DNA of 64,000 nt from Chloranthus sessilifolius (lineage: Eukaryota > Streptophyta > Magnoliopsida > Chloranthales > Chloranthaceae): the NCBI GenBank assembly GCA_021018995.1, contig CM037588.1, positions 94,958,765 through 95,022,764 on the forward strand. The letters run 5' to 3'. The position numbers and the translations under genes are program-made. Positions 1 to 11,262 of this stretch are shown one piece after another. Each line of letters begins with the position of its first letter. Positions within the stretch are counted from its first letter, which is position 1. The notes beneath the pieces are model-generated. The model was not told the origin of the DNA. It worked only from the letters and a program-made list of their open reading frames with translations, and ran no database searches.

Positions 1-293
1 TTCGAGAGCAGGCCAAGAAGATGGGTTGGGATAAGTTTTGATTCAGGCTCCGATTAGCTTGTACCTAGGATTTTCCTGTTTCTGTATTTTCTTTTTCTCC
101 TATTGTTTTTCATTTTGTACATTTCTCTCTTATAATAGATCTTCTTCTTTTGTCATTACTATTTGTCTTTATCTTGTGTCTGTTTTGCTCCATGTTTTGC
201 TCCATGTTATTTCCTTTTATTTTGCCATTAATAAATCTGCTGCACACCCACCTTTGAATCAATGAGGACACTGCTCCTCATAGGTTTGGGGGT

Positions 294-1762
294 GTGGCAG
301 GCGGATCCTGCCAATGGAATAGTTAACCTAAGTGCAGCAGAATCTTGTGAGTAATATGGAAATGGAACCATGTTCATCTAAGAATCATGAAAAATAAGGA
401 ATTTAAAATTTTGCTAGAACTTTAGGCATTACAAACTTTTAAAATTTCACATTTCCATGATGAGATCACCAAGGAAACTCACTTGTATCAGCACTTAGTG
501 AATCATTAGAGAGAGAAAAAGGTAAGGACATACTTAAGAATTCAAAGGAAGACCATAACCAGTGAGATTTGGGCCTATACAAAAAAATTTTCCCTTGAGA
601 AGTGACTAAGGCAAAATTCTTCTAGCTCTAAGGATTGGCTAAGTCACTGTGCTCACTAGAAGTTAGGCAACTCCAAATTGAAACAACTGACAGTACTCAT
701 GATACTTAGGAAAGATCAAGGCCTTCTTTTGGATAGTTTGAGCCTAAATAGACCAACCTTAAGCAACTGCCCTTGTCCACACCCCCTTTGAGCTTTAAAT
801 CCTAAATTTCTTTAAAATGCACTTGAGTACTTGTACCTGAACCTATGAACCTGATTCAGCCTACCCTCACTCTGAGAATTCAGAAGGTAAAGGAGAAAGA
901 GTTGAAGATGGACTAGCTATGGTCTACACTAGGTGAATGGAGAAAAAGTATCTCAAAATTCTGGCAGTATGGTAACTGAGAAAATTGTGGCATTTCAGAA
1001 AAGCAAAAATAAAATAAAAAGAAGAAAAATGCATAAAAAAGAAACAAAAACAATAATGAAGAGGAGTCGAGAGGGAACTTTCATTGGGAAAATTGAAATC
1101 AAGAAAAGAAACTGATCACTTCAAATCTGAAAACCTCAAAGAAGATGAAGGAGCTGAATTAAAGAAGGTGAAGTCATGAATCACCTCCTTCACCTACTGA
1201 TTTCTCAATTTTGAACCCCTTTTCAACCTTCCATTCTTTTTAACCCCACTCCATAAGCCACATTATAGCCCAGTTAAAGCCCTTGTGATCCAAAGTTGAG
1301 TGAGCTGTCATGTGGAGATAAAGAGTTATCCAATCTATGGTGAGGATCTATCAATGATGCCAACACTTAAGAGGTTTGCCTGTGCTCATGCTTATAGACC
1401 CATTTGGGGGATGTAACTGCTCTTGAGCTTGAGAGAAAATGAAACCCTCAACAGTTCTTTATGAGAGTATGCCCTGGAGAGTTTTGGGTCTGATCTTGAA
1501 TGCATTAAGTATGATCTACAACCTAATTTTTGATCCAGTGATGAGCTCAATGTTGACACACCTGTGTAGTGTCTCTGGTGTAAACTAATTGGAAATGTTG
1601 TGCTTTCATGAGAAGCTTATACTGTTTAAATTTCTATGCAGCCAAGGTGTTTGAATTTCTTTTACTCTTACTGATTCAAGGGTGAACTAACTCTAATTCT
1701 TGACTGCTCACTTGATAATAATGCACTTTTGTTAACTGTCTCATTAAGAAGTTTGTGGGTGT
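294..1762 (+). other. E1 noncoding 3' region
   Basis: No credible coding region. The stretch aligns by eye with 15830-17254 of element E2: both have a 'ccttgaagagtg..ctaaggca' phrase, matching text around 'gaagttaggcaa', and similar spacing to the polypurine tract. It is an Athila 3' untranslated region that has diverged widely, apart from the conserved block that follows it. Confidence 0.7.
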
Positions 1763-1874
1763 CTTCACTGAAAACCCTCAGGAGACTTCACTCCTCCACT
1801 AGGGATCACCTAGGGGTTTAAAAGGCTTGGTACATATGCTAAATGTATCCGTGCTCCCTACGAAAGTGGCATTT
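1763..1874 (+). other. Conserved 112-nt block, candidate structured RNA element (E1 copy)
   Basis: This block differs from 17255-17366 in E2 at only 4 of 112 positions by my count, while the flanking 3' region is strongly diverged. It can fold into three short hairpins: AGGAG/CTCCT with loop ACTTCA, CTAGG/CCTAG with loop GATCA, and AAATGT/GCATTT, where the last pair is a T-G wobble. It lies about 50 bases before the polypurine tract, so it would be in the 3' end of the genomic RNA. Function is unknown; packaging, export or priming are possibilities only. Confidence 0.6.
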
Positions 1875-1924
1875 AATTTCTACAGTTGATTTAATATAGC
1901 TTTGCTAAGGGACTAGCAAAGATT

Positions 1925-1937
1925 AGGTTTGGGGGTG
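1925..1937 (+). other. Polypurine tract of E1
   Basis: A purine-rich run (aggtttgggggtg) directly before the LTR terminus TGTTAAG. E2 has the same sequence in the same place (17411-17423). It would prime plus-strand DNA synthesis. Confidence 0.8.
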
Positions 1938-3702
1938 TGTTAAGACCTGAAAAATACCACTTTTCACCCCTTAACCTGTGATTAGACCCTTAACCCTTTA
2001 ATAAATGTTTGTTAAGCTATTTTTGTAGGTAATAAACAGCAGTGCAACAAGGCCATAAATCCTGCTCAGGAGCCTGTTTTGACCCCAGAAGTCCCTCAGA
2101 AGAATGAGAACTAAATCCAGACTGGAGAAGAGCCTCACGCAGCTTCCCAAAGCTTCAGCAGAGGACTTTCTGGGAATTTCCAAGGATTAGGGCACGCACT
2201 CCCACGCTCGAATCTCTGTGCACGTGCCTCGAGGCATCGAAGGATAATTAATAGGCCACGTGGCATCGCTAAAATTAGGGTTTCCTAATCCTAATGCGCC
2301 GCCACACCACTGCTATATAAACCCAAACTTGGTTTAGGTTTAGAGGCCAGACTTTATCCCTGATACGAGATCTGAGATCATTTTCTTTTCTGTTTTTCTG
2401 TAGTTGTAAGTAGTTTTCCTCTTTCTTTTTCTTCTCTCCATGGCCCAGCACTTGCTAGCCATGCTTATGTATGTTTATCGAAATTAGATTAATGGATGTT
2501 TTGTAATAGGATATGTACTTTTATGGGATGTGTGCGAATGAGAGTTGCTCTGTGCAAGGCTGCTGCCTTGTGATCCGCCATTGCTTTGGCTGTGATTCAA
2601 AGCAATGAAGGACTGATTCTAAGGATCCATTCAGATTCAAGTGACCTGTGTGTCTGGTCTATCATGGTCCGATACAGCCTTAGCCCCACCACAGGACCCA
2701 CTAGATCTGAAATCCCCATGGGAGCCTGAGCTGGTAGCCTTGTGACCATGGTGGTGGCAGCAATATTACTGTTCTGTTTTGGACTCTATGAGGAGGATAG
2801 CCCTATGGGATAGTCTATGACCATTCAAGTGGACAGGCTATAGCCTTAGGGTGAAGCCAATCCGTAGGATCCAAGATGGATTCTTCTTCTCTCCACATGT
2901 GCTTGCAGCCTTGTGGGAGATTGTACAGAGGCAGACTCCGCTATATTTGTATAGACCCGCCATCAGATGTTAGATCTGATCTGGTTATGGAGATTGTAGG
3001 CTTGTGACTGGACCATTGTAGTCCCACTCAAGCAATGGATAGCTGGATCGAAGGTTGTACTCAATGCCTTGCTGGTTCTATGTGTCTGGGCTAACATGGT
3101 CCTATACAGCCCTAGCCCCACACATAGAGCTTTAGAGGTTGAGGTTCCCTATGGATTCTTGAGCTTGTAGCCTGGATGAAGTAGTGCCTACAATGATTAA
3201 CTTGTTTTGACCCATCTCTGGACTGTGGTTCCCCTATGGGATAGTCTGTGACCATTTGAGATGGGTTGGATTCTTTCTCCTCGGTGGTGATAATGTAGCC
3301 ATTGGACAAGATTTCTATAACATCAGATCTGAATCTGAGTTACAAAACTCCTTTGATCTAGACCCCATAGCATACTTCTCACCCTTTTATATTTATTTTC
3401 CCACGCTCCATCCATCTTCTCAACCCTTTCTGTAGTTAATTCATTAGGCTACCTTAGGATATTTAGAATAAGTGACCCTAAACTCCCTTCCTTTTAGGAC
3501 TGCCAGATCTGTAGTCAGTTCTGGAGGGACTACTAGAGATGGCTCCCTTGGAGCCGTAGATCACGTTTTCCTTGTGGGACAAACTCTTACTTATCAAAAC
3601 TTGCTACAAATGGACCCTGTATCTTGCAGGTCTAGGATTTCTCAGTTGTGCTGACTCCATCCCCTGTTTTACTTTGATTTTAAATTTCTTTTACCACCAA
3701 CA
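1938..3702 (+). repeat. 3' LTR of Athila-type E1
   Basis: It starts TGTTAAG after the polypurine tract and ends CCAACA, the same terminus as the E2 LTR. The first 60 bases share 'ccacttttcacccttaacct' text with the E2 LTRs and the E3 LTR. A TATA box (TATATAAA, 2314-2321) lies about 380 bases in. Inner parts ('gtgaccatggtggtggcag', 'cttgctacaaatggaccctg') match the E3 LTR near 37.2 kb and 38.15 kb. Length is 1765 bases. Confidence 0.8.
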
Positions 3703-4087
3703 AATAAAGTAAGCAGCTGAGGAACCAGCAACAATGAGGACTCCAAAAAAAAATGCCAAATTCACAACAAGTCTGCATTTCCCGAAGAATCACCCGAATG
3801 GTTCCAGCAACCGTCTCGCTCCCTCAACTAGAGGAAGCAATTTTCTCGGTGCCCCTTGAGGCGACCGACCCTGTACCATATTTATTATAAAAAAAAAATA
3901 AAAAAAAATAGAAAACCTTAAAAATTCATAAATATAAAATCTAAAAAAATCAGAAAAAAAAGGGAACTCTTCGTCCCGAACCAAATTTATGGCCAATAAG
4001 GAGACTTTTCTCCTAAGGTCTCTATCCCATTCCCCGCACGAGGACGTAAAGCATCCCGACTAAACGACAAGCCAGTGATCATACCGG
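3703..4087 (+). other. Tat-element internal sequence upstream of RT, unassigned
   Basis: This lies between the E1 LTR and the first recognisable Tat pol frame. It includes an A-rich stretch (3890-3960) and no domain I can name. Tat elements often have a spacer or intron-like segment between protease and RT, which would fit, but nothing here proves it. Confidence 0.35.
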
Positions 4088-5390
4088 ATGAGAAACTTCA
4101 TGACTTTGAGAGAAGAATCAGTAGTCTTGACCTACCTTACCAAAGATCTCTCAGTCATAGATTGTGTCGATGAAGGGTTACCTTTTGCAAACTCAGATCC
4201 CCAGTGTAGCAATTTCGCAGTATACGAACTTACCGAGGATAAAGAAAGAACATCAATTGTCAAGGAGGCACTGGACTTCCAACGGGTTATCAAGTATTTC
4301 AATGAGAAAACCCAAGCTGCCGCGGAACCCACGGAAGAACTTAACTTTGGCACTGAAGAGAAACCCAAGAAGTTACTGATTAGCGCAACGCCCAACTCCA
4401 AGGAATGCCAACAAATTGCACAAGTCCTGAAAGAACACCTCGATTCCTTTGCATGGTCCTACGAGGACATGCCCGATTTAGACCCAAGTTTAGTATAACA
4501 TTGCCTCGTCTTAGAACCTTATGCAAAGCCTACTAAGTAGAAACTCCGTAGGATGCACTCACGAACCGCCCTCCAAGTTAAAGAGGAAGTCGACAAGTTA
4601 CACAAAGCTAAATTTATCCGAGTCATTCTTTACCCTAAGTGGGTCGCCAACATAGTACCTGTCACCAAGAAAGATGGCAAAGTACAGTGTTTGCATCGAC
4701 TTCCAAAACCTCAACCAAGCATGCCCAAAAGATGACTTCCCACTTCCACACATTGACACTCTAGTCGACAACACCGCTGGACATGAGATGCTATCCTTTT
4801 TGGACGGTTTCTCCGGATATAATCAGATCAAATTAGTAGAGTTCGACCAAGAGAAGACTTCCTTCACCACACCATGGGGAATATACTGTTACATTCTTAT
4901 ACCTCTTGGGCTCAAGAACACAGGAGCCACGTATCAACGCGCCATGAAGGCAATCTTTCACGATATGATGCATAAGTGTGTAGAAGTCTATGTCGATGAC
5001 ATATTAGTGAAGTCCCAAATGCGAGTAGGAAATGTTGAAGCACTCCGACTGGTGTTACAAAGAGCTAAGAAATATTAGCTAAAAATGAACCCTAAGAAAA
5101 GTGTCTTCGGAGTCACTTCCGGAAAATTACTTGGTTTCATAGTTAACAAGCGAGGGATCAAAGTTGACCCTGCAAAAGTTAGAGCCATCCTTGAGATGCC
5201 GTGGCCCAGTAATATCAAAGAGTTACGAGGCTGGATAGGAAGATTGCAATTCATCAAAAGATTTATCTCCCAGCATTCGGACAGATGCGATCCTTTCTAC
5301 AGACTACTTAAAGGGGGAACTGAGTACAAATGGGATAATCAGTGTCAGCAAGCCTTCAAAAACATTAAGAAGTACCTCCTTAACTTGCCA
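4088..5390 (+). pseudogene. pol: Tat pol: reverse transcriptase, broken
   Basis: The frame at 4088-4498 carries the pre-RT segment ending in FAWSYEDMPDLDP. RT fingers and palm follow in two frames (4553-4690, 4674-5078), with a frameshift near 4680 at the KKDGK segment. Visible motifs are VCIDFQNLNQACPKDD, LSFLDGFSGYNQIK, IPLGLKNTGATYQRAM and the catalytic YVDD (about 4990-5001), which is intact. The connection region continues at 5085 (FGVTSGKLLGFIVNKRGI, then KELRGWIGRLQFIKRF). A stop at 4497 and another at 5077 also break it. It would have copied element RNA into DNA in cytoplasmic particles; this copy cannot make an intact enzyme. Confidence 0.85.
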
Positions 5391-5863
5391 ATACTATCAC
5401 CTCCGGTCCACGGAAGACCCCTAATTCTATACCTCTCAGCGAACGACAAAGCAATGAGAGTAATTCTAGGACAATACAAAGAAGACGACAAGAGAGAGAA
5501 GGCTATGTACTACCTCAGTAGGACGATGGTCGAATACGAACGAAAATACACTTCAACACTTCAATGGAGAAGACTTGCCTCACATTGGTGTGGGCCTCTA
5601 CCAAATTACGATACTACTTCGGAGCCCATAAAATACTAGTACTAGCTCGAATGGATCCTCTAAAGTACGTATTCGAAAACCCTGCAACATCAGAAAAGAT
5701 CGCTCGCTGGCATATGCTCTTGCAAGAATTCGATATCACTTACGTCACGCAGAAATCGATCAAAGGGCAAGCAGTCGTCGATTACCTTACAGATCTCCCA
5801 CTGCCGAGTGATAAGCCCGTGCATGCAGATTTCCCTGATGAGGACCTACTCCACAATTCATAA
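5391..5863 (+). pseudogene. pol: Tat pol: first RNase H domain, broken
   Basis: LILYLSANDKAMRVILGQ and AMYYLSRTMVEYERKYT follow RT directly and match the Ty3/gypsy RNase H. A frame change near 5565 and a stop at 5637 interrupt it. The second part (5640-5863) contains DPLKYVFENPATSEKIARW and the linker QKSIKGQAVVDYLTDLP. The catalytic first aspartate of the usual 'DAS' position reads AND. This domain removes the RNA strand during reverse transcription. Confidence 0.75.
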
Positions 5864-6444
5864 CGAAGAGCCTGATAAGACCTCGTGGATCCTTTATTTT
5901 GACGGCACTCTTAATCACAAAGGAAAAGGCATCGGGATAATCCTCCTAAGCCTAGAAGGAGTTGTCATACCTAAGGCTTTTCAACTAGATTTCCCTGTCA
6001 CTAGACTACGAGCAACGCTATAATTAGGTGTTAAACAGTTAAAAACCATCAGTGATTCCAAACTAGTAATTTCACAAGTCATAGGAGAATGGAAAACTAA
6101 GGAAAAGAGACTAATGGTATACATAGAAACCGCTCAATATTTAGTAAATAAATTTGAAAGAATCTCTTTCACGCACATCCCTAGATTAGAAAATGAGCTC
6201 GTAGATTTCTTAGCCACACTAGCCTCGGTCATCTAAATACCCATTGGACAAAGTACCAAGACCTTCTTCATAAAAAAGCTGACAGTACCCGCCCACGAGG
6301 TAGCATGTACCGTTAAGAGAGAATTATCGATCCTCCCAACCAGTACAAGACAAAATGAAACAATCTATCTAAAAAAGCACGTCAAGGCAGAAATCGAAGT
6401 CGCTATGTTCAAATTTAAAAAATCACCGACCAACGATGGACAAC
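5855..6444 (+). pseudogene. pol: Tat pol: second RNase H-like domain and linker, broken
   Basis: SWILYFDGTLNHKGKGIGII at about 5880-5940 is the start of the additional RNase H of the Tat lineage. It continues after a TAA (6021-6023) with SDSKLVISQVIGEWK and HIPRLENELVDFLATLAS. A second stop follows at 6235. The segment normally carrying the NNEAEYEAL glutamate reads TRLRATL, so a catalytic residue appears lost. Bases 6237-6444 are a linker to integrase, cut by the E2 insertion. Two RNase H domains in one pol is known for Tat/Ogre-type elements. Confidence 0.75.
6440..6444 (+). repeat. Left target-site duplication of E2 (acaac)
   Basis: Five bases before the 5' LTR; the right copy is acaat (19481-19485), differing by one C-to-T change. 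Confidence 0.75.
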
Positions 6445-8473
6445 TATTAAGTGGTGAAAATTATCACTTTTCACCCTTTAACCTGACCACTGATAGACCT
6501 TTGAGCACACTAATAAGTCTCTGTCAAGTGCATTTTATAGACAGCAATAAAAGAGAACATTAATGTAGGAAATCACTCAAGAATGCCCAAAAAGGGTCTA
6601 CCTCTCAGCACAGGACAAACCCAACAACAACACACCAGAGGGTAACATATCATTGGACCCTTGGAGCACGTGGTTACAACAGGGCAAAGCAAAGAAAGGG
6701 AGAATTCATACAGTTGAAGAGGTTTCGACAGGATCTAAAGGCAGAGGAAGGATAGGATTCGTTCGATAGGATCCAAGAACCTATCGAGCAGTTGAAAGGA
6801 AGGAAGAAACCATCCTATCAAAAGCCTACCTGATGTGTCAAGGGAACCCGTCGAATGGTTTCCTGAACCTATCGAAATGAAGATGCTGGAATTGAACCTA
6901 TCGAAGGATACTTGAGCCTTTAGATAGGAGTGAGAGCAACCCTATCGAAAGGATAGCATGCAGAGCGGAACCTATCGAAATGATTCTCCAACCTGTCGAA
7001 TACTCCAAACTAAGGACTGAGAAAGTTGGAATTCTAAGCGAAGGCTCATCCTATCGAAACCTATCGAACAATTCTGAGAACCTAGCGAAAGGACCAAAAA
7101 GCTCTATTGGAACTTGTCGAAAGCTTCCTGAACCTGTTGAAATCATGTGTAGAACTTCTTAGAAATTCAGCTGTGCATATGTTGTGATTTGGTGACCTGC
7201 TGCACGTAACTCGAGGCACTTAGTGACTGGCACAACAGTTCAGAAGATGACCTAGGAAGCCCTAACCGACCCACATGCTCTAACAAAACTCTAACAAACT
7301 CTAAGGATCTTCTAGAAGGGATTTTTGGCAGGAAAAATAGAGGAGAAAGCTATATATAAAGACCCCCAATTGCAATTGGGGAGAGATCAAGATCTAAGCC
7401 AAATTCTGGACATTAGAGCTTGCAGAGAAATTCTATTTCCCTCCTTTAGCCCAACCATGGTTGGATAATTCCCCTGGAGTAGTGAGGAGAGAAGTTAGAT
7501 ATGTAATTAGGTAAGGTTAAGAGTGCTATTGTAAGTTCCTAGCTACACAGACTACAGATCTGAGAGTGTTTCCATTGTAGAGTAACCATGTTTACAATGT
7601 TAATGCTGATTTAGATGTTTTAATTAGATCTAATAGTTCCTTTGGTTCCATTTGGTGATCGATCGAATCTGTGTAGAGGAGTTTGTATATAAGCTCACCC
7701 ACTTAACTGGTGGACCTCTTGGATACCATCTGATCTCCCTGAATCTGATGCTCCTGTGATTCCTTGAGTCTGTGACCTGGGAATTGCAGCATCTGTAGTG
7801 GTTTTAATTGTTCTAATTGATGCTCTGGCTTTGAAGGAGATCCCTAAGATGGTCTGTGACCATTAAAGTGGATAGATCATAACCTTAAGATGAATCTAAG
7901 CTCAGGCACCAATTGGATTCTTCTGCTGCAATTCATGAATTCGATAAAGTCTATAGGATGGTCTGTGACCATTAAAGTAGACAGATCATAGCCTTAAGAC
8001 CAGGTGGATCCTGTGATTTGGAGTGGAATTTATACCCTGCAGTTGTGCTTATAGCAAGTTGAGGGAATTGTGTGCTCTGAAGTTCTGTAGCATGATTAAT
8101 CGAATCTGATTTAAGTGAAAACTAACCTCCAAGCTACTCTCTTCTTTTTACCTCTGTCCCCTGCAAGATCTAAGATCCTAAACTCGATCTATGTTAGTTT
8201 ATGTTTAATTTTAGGCTAGCTTAAGTGACAATCCATTTCAAACCTCTCCCCTGTCTTTTAGCTAAATTAGTAATAGTTAGGGTGGTAGATCTAATTCAAA
8301 TATGGAGATTTATCATATTTTAAAACTAACCTCCCTGTGGACATTCCCTTATTCGCCATTTTTATAAAACTTGCTACAACAGACCCTAACTACTTGCAGG
8401 TCTGTGCGAGTGTGTCTGCCTAGTTTTATTGATGATTTTAGACCTCATTTGAGGGGAGGCAAACACTCCAATA
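6445..8473 (+). repeat. 5' LTR of E2
   Basis: It matches 17424-19480 along its length. The ends read TA...TA here but TG...CA in the 3' LTR, each a single transition. The 5' copy lacks about 18 bases present in the 3' copy near 17735-17755. A TATA box (7351-7360) lies about 900 bases in. A motif array (6740-7145) precedes it. Length is about 2.03 kb. Confidence 0.92.
6740..7145 (+). repeat. CCTATCGAA motif array in E2 5' LTR
   Basis: About a dozen copies of CCTATCGAA or near variants (and its complement TTCGATAGG) at irregular spacing, 200-600 bases upstream of the TATA box. The 3' LTR has the same array at 17715-18135. Similar motifs recur inside the element at 14560-14940. Confidence 0.8.
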
Positions 8474-8479
8474 TGTTTT

Positions 8480-8497
8480 TGGCTCCGCTGCCGGGGA
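8480..8497 (+). other. Primer-binding site of E2 (tRNA-Asp type)
   Basis: TGGCTCCGCTGCCGGGGA resembles the complement of the 3' end of plant tRNA-Asp, including TGG for the added CCA. It lies six bases (tgtttt) after the LTR end, the same spacing as in E3 and in the minus-strand element. Similarity to the tRNA stops after about 18 bases. Confidence 0.8.
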
Positions 8498-8909
8498 GGC
8501 ATGTTTAGAAATTGATAGATCTAAGTTTTGATCGTAGATCTGTAGTTTTTGTATGATTTTTACTAACTGCATTTGTAAGTTGTGTTATTTTTCAGTATTT
8601 TATATGCATTTCATCAGATCTAAGGCTACCAGTAAGAGGAGAACCATGCTGTAGACTGCTCTGTTGTTTGCATCCCTCTACTCCCTTGCTATTCTTTAGA
8701 TCTGTTGATAATTTTTGTTAGAGTAGTTAGACAAATTTGGTTGATTCTGCTTGTTGTGTTGAAGATCTATTTTTCATTCAGAATCTGAGTGTTGTATATT
8801 TGGTAAGAGAACTCTGCAATCTTAGATTATTCCACTAAATCCAGTGGTTGAAAGACTTCTCTGATCCAAACCAACTACACCCACATCTGTTGCATTTGAT
8901 TCTGTAGAA
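8498..8909 (+). other. E2 5' leader
   Basis: Noncoding sequence between the PBS and the gag start. I see no further feature here. Confidence 0.6.
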
Positions 8910-10687
8910 ATGGGTGAGCAAAAACAGTCGAAAACCCTTAAGGAGTTTAATGCACCAGGGGTCTATAATTCCCCCTTTTGCATTCAATTCCCAGCTGCTC
9001 AAGGAAACTATGAGATAAAATCATCCATCATTCAAATGCTGCCCTCATTTCACGGCCTGACCCAAGAAGACCCCTACAAGCACATTGATGAATTCTTAGG
9101 ACTGTGCACTACATTTAATATCACAGGTTTGGGGGAGGAGGCCACCAGGATGAAACTCTTTCCTTTTTCATTAAAGGACAGAGCCAGGACCTGGTTGTCC
9201 TTGCTTCCACCCAACAGCATTCAGTCTTGGAGTGATCTCTAATGTCAATTTCTAGCCAAATTCTTCCCTATGTCAAAGACCAGCCAGTTGAGGAAGGGTA
9301 TCATCTCATTTACCCAAGATCCAACTGAAGATTTTCATCAATCCTGGGAGAGATTTAAGGAACTAAAGAAATGCCCCACCCATCAAATCCTTGAATGGCA
9401 ATTGGTTTAAAACTTTTATCAGGGAATTGATGCTAAAAGCACAGATATGATAGATGCCTCCTGTGGTGGCACCTATCTCCATAAAACTGCTGAGGAGGCA
9501 TGGGAGCTCTTTGACATTATTAGTGAGAACTCTATGCAAGGGGAAACCTTAGCAAGAGATCAAGAGCCTCCTAAATTGGTGAAAAAGAATACCTCAAGAG
9601 GGAAGATATATGAAGTGAGTGTCCTAAGTGAATTGGAAAGGAAAGTGGACAGCTTAACCCTGAAATTTGATAGGCTGATGAGAGCAATGCAGTCACCTAT
9701 GCCTGCTAGAGTGGAGGAGGCATGTACCATATGCTAGTCCCCTGCTCACCCCCTGGAAGAATGCCCATCTGCTGACCAGTTTTCTGATTTTATAACAGAG
9801 CATGTGGCTGCAGCTTAGTCTTGTGGGTAGCAGCTTGCTGTTGGGTACCAATGGAGGCACCACCCCAATCTAAGGTGGCGACAAGATGCATACCCAGCCA
9901 GCAGCCCTAGCAGCCCATGCCCTATAAAAATGCTCAGCCCCATCAGGAAGGTTATGCCCTAAGGCCTCAGTATCAGCAACCCATGGCCCAACATGTAGCC
10001 CCTCCTATGCAGCAGGCTGCACCTCCTCCAACTATGAGAACACCATCCTTTGAGGAACAAGTTCTATCTTCACTACAAAGCTTGAACACCTTAACCAAAA
10101 CTATGCACTCTCACAACTAGAGCATAAAAAAGATAGAGGACCAAATTGGTCAGCTGTCTGATGCTCTAACTAGGAGAGAGGGAGGAAGGTTGCCTAGCCA
10201 ACCACAGGACAATCCACGAAGGTAGTTTGTAGTGGGTGAAGTTTCCTCCACCTATGAGGAAGCCAAATCTATTACAACTTTGAGAAGTGGTAAGTTAGTG
10301 GACAACCAAGTGGGCTGTGAGCCTATGAGGAACTTGCAGGATGAAAATGAAGTGATTTCTTCTAGCACACAATAAAGACCACCAATGGTGGACTTGAAGG
10401 AACAATCAGCTATGAATAAAGAGGATAATGAGGATCCTCAAGAAAAGAAAATACTCAAAAAGAAAGAGGCCCCATTGGTTAAGGCTACAGGTGAGGGAGC
10501 AATCCAACATCTGCCATTTCCTAAGGCACTACAAGCACCTTCCCCTTTTGATAAAGGGCAAGAAAAAATTAAGAAAATGATGGAGACTTTTAAGCAAGTA
10601 AAGATCAATTTGCCTTTACTTGATGCCATTAAACAAGTCCCAGCCTATGCCAAGTTTTTAAAAGACCTGTGCACCCATAAAAGATAG
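8910..10687 (+). pseudogene. gag: E2 gag, broken
   Basis: Starts at ATG 8910 (MGEQKQSKTLKEFNAPGVYN). The gag core follows with LPSFHGLTQEDPYKHIDEFL and LFPFSLKDRARTWLSLLPP. After a TAA near 9240 it continues with SWERFKELKKCPTH and NFYQGIDAKSTDMIDASCGG. A zinc knuckle of C-X2-C-X4-H-X4-C form lies at about 9722-9765 (CTIC, then HPLEEC), with a TAG between its second cysteine and histidine. A glutamine- and proline-rich part follows. The last frame (10385-10687) is the lysine-rich stretch before protease (QVPAYAKFLKDLCTHKR). Gag would form the particle and bind RNA. Confidence 0.85.
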
Positions 10688-11262
10688 TCTAGGATACACC
10701 TATCCAAGAAGGTCTTTTCAGCAGAAAAAGTTAAGCAAGTCCTGTCGATTGCAACTCCCCCCAAACTTCAAGACCCTGACCTCCCCACTATCCCCTGCAT
10801 CATTGGGGATCATACCATTAACAAAGCCTTATTAGATCTGGGAGCCAGTGTAAATTTTCTTCCATATTCAGTATATGAGAAGCTGGGCTTAGGCAAATTA
10901 AAGCCCACACAAGTGGTTCTCCAGCTGGCTGACAGATCTGAAAGGAAACCTGTGGGGATAATCGAGGATGTTTTGGTTGGAGTTAACAAATTCTTCTATC
11001 CTGCTGACTTTTTGGTGCTAGATATGGAGCCAAGTAGGAATGCCACTTCCATACCTGTGATTCTATGCAGACCCTTTTTGGCCACAGCTAATGCTTGTAT
11101 TCAATGCAGGTCTGGAATCATGGAAGTGTCATTTGAAAATATGAAGGTTAAATTGAATGTGTTCAATGCAGCAAATCAATCTCATTCTGATGAGGACTAT
11201 TTTTCCCTTGATGTGGTAGATGAGGAGGGTCCAGGAAAATGTGAATATGCTCCTACATGGTA
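10688..11262 (+). pseudogene. pol: E2 aspartic protease region, broken at its start
   Basis: PDLPTIPCIIGDHTINKALL is followed by the active-site segment DLGASVNFLPYSVYEKLG, the DLGAS form usual for Athila/Tat elements. LADRSERKPVGIIEDVLV and ILCRPFLATANACI follow. A TAG at about 10687 separates it from the preceding frame, and the frame shifts near 11220-11260. The enzyme would cut Gag-Pol into mature proteins. Confidence 0.8.

Larger units (their letters stand above)
1..3702 (+). mobile_element. Athila-type Ty3/gypsy element E1, 3' part only
   Basis: The window opens inside this element. Bases 3-41 read as the end of an ORF (REQAKKMGWDKF, then TGA). Bases 262-293 hold the 'atgaggacac...ggtttgggggtg' signature that follows the last ORF of Athila-type elements; element E2 has it at 15791-15820. 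A 1.6-kb noncoding 3' region follows, then a polypurine tract (1925-1937) and an LTR (1938-3702). Downstream DNA belongs to a Tat element, so E1 sits inside that element. The candidate 3' target duplication is aataa (3703-3707); its partner lies outside the window. The Athila-type label comes from similarity to E2, which has a recognisable pol. Confidence 0.8.

Noticed and set aside
38-265. Hydrophobic 75-residue frame that could be a membrane protein
   Set aside because: It lies in the T-rich tail just before the Athila end signature; composition alone explains the hydrophobicity.
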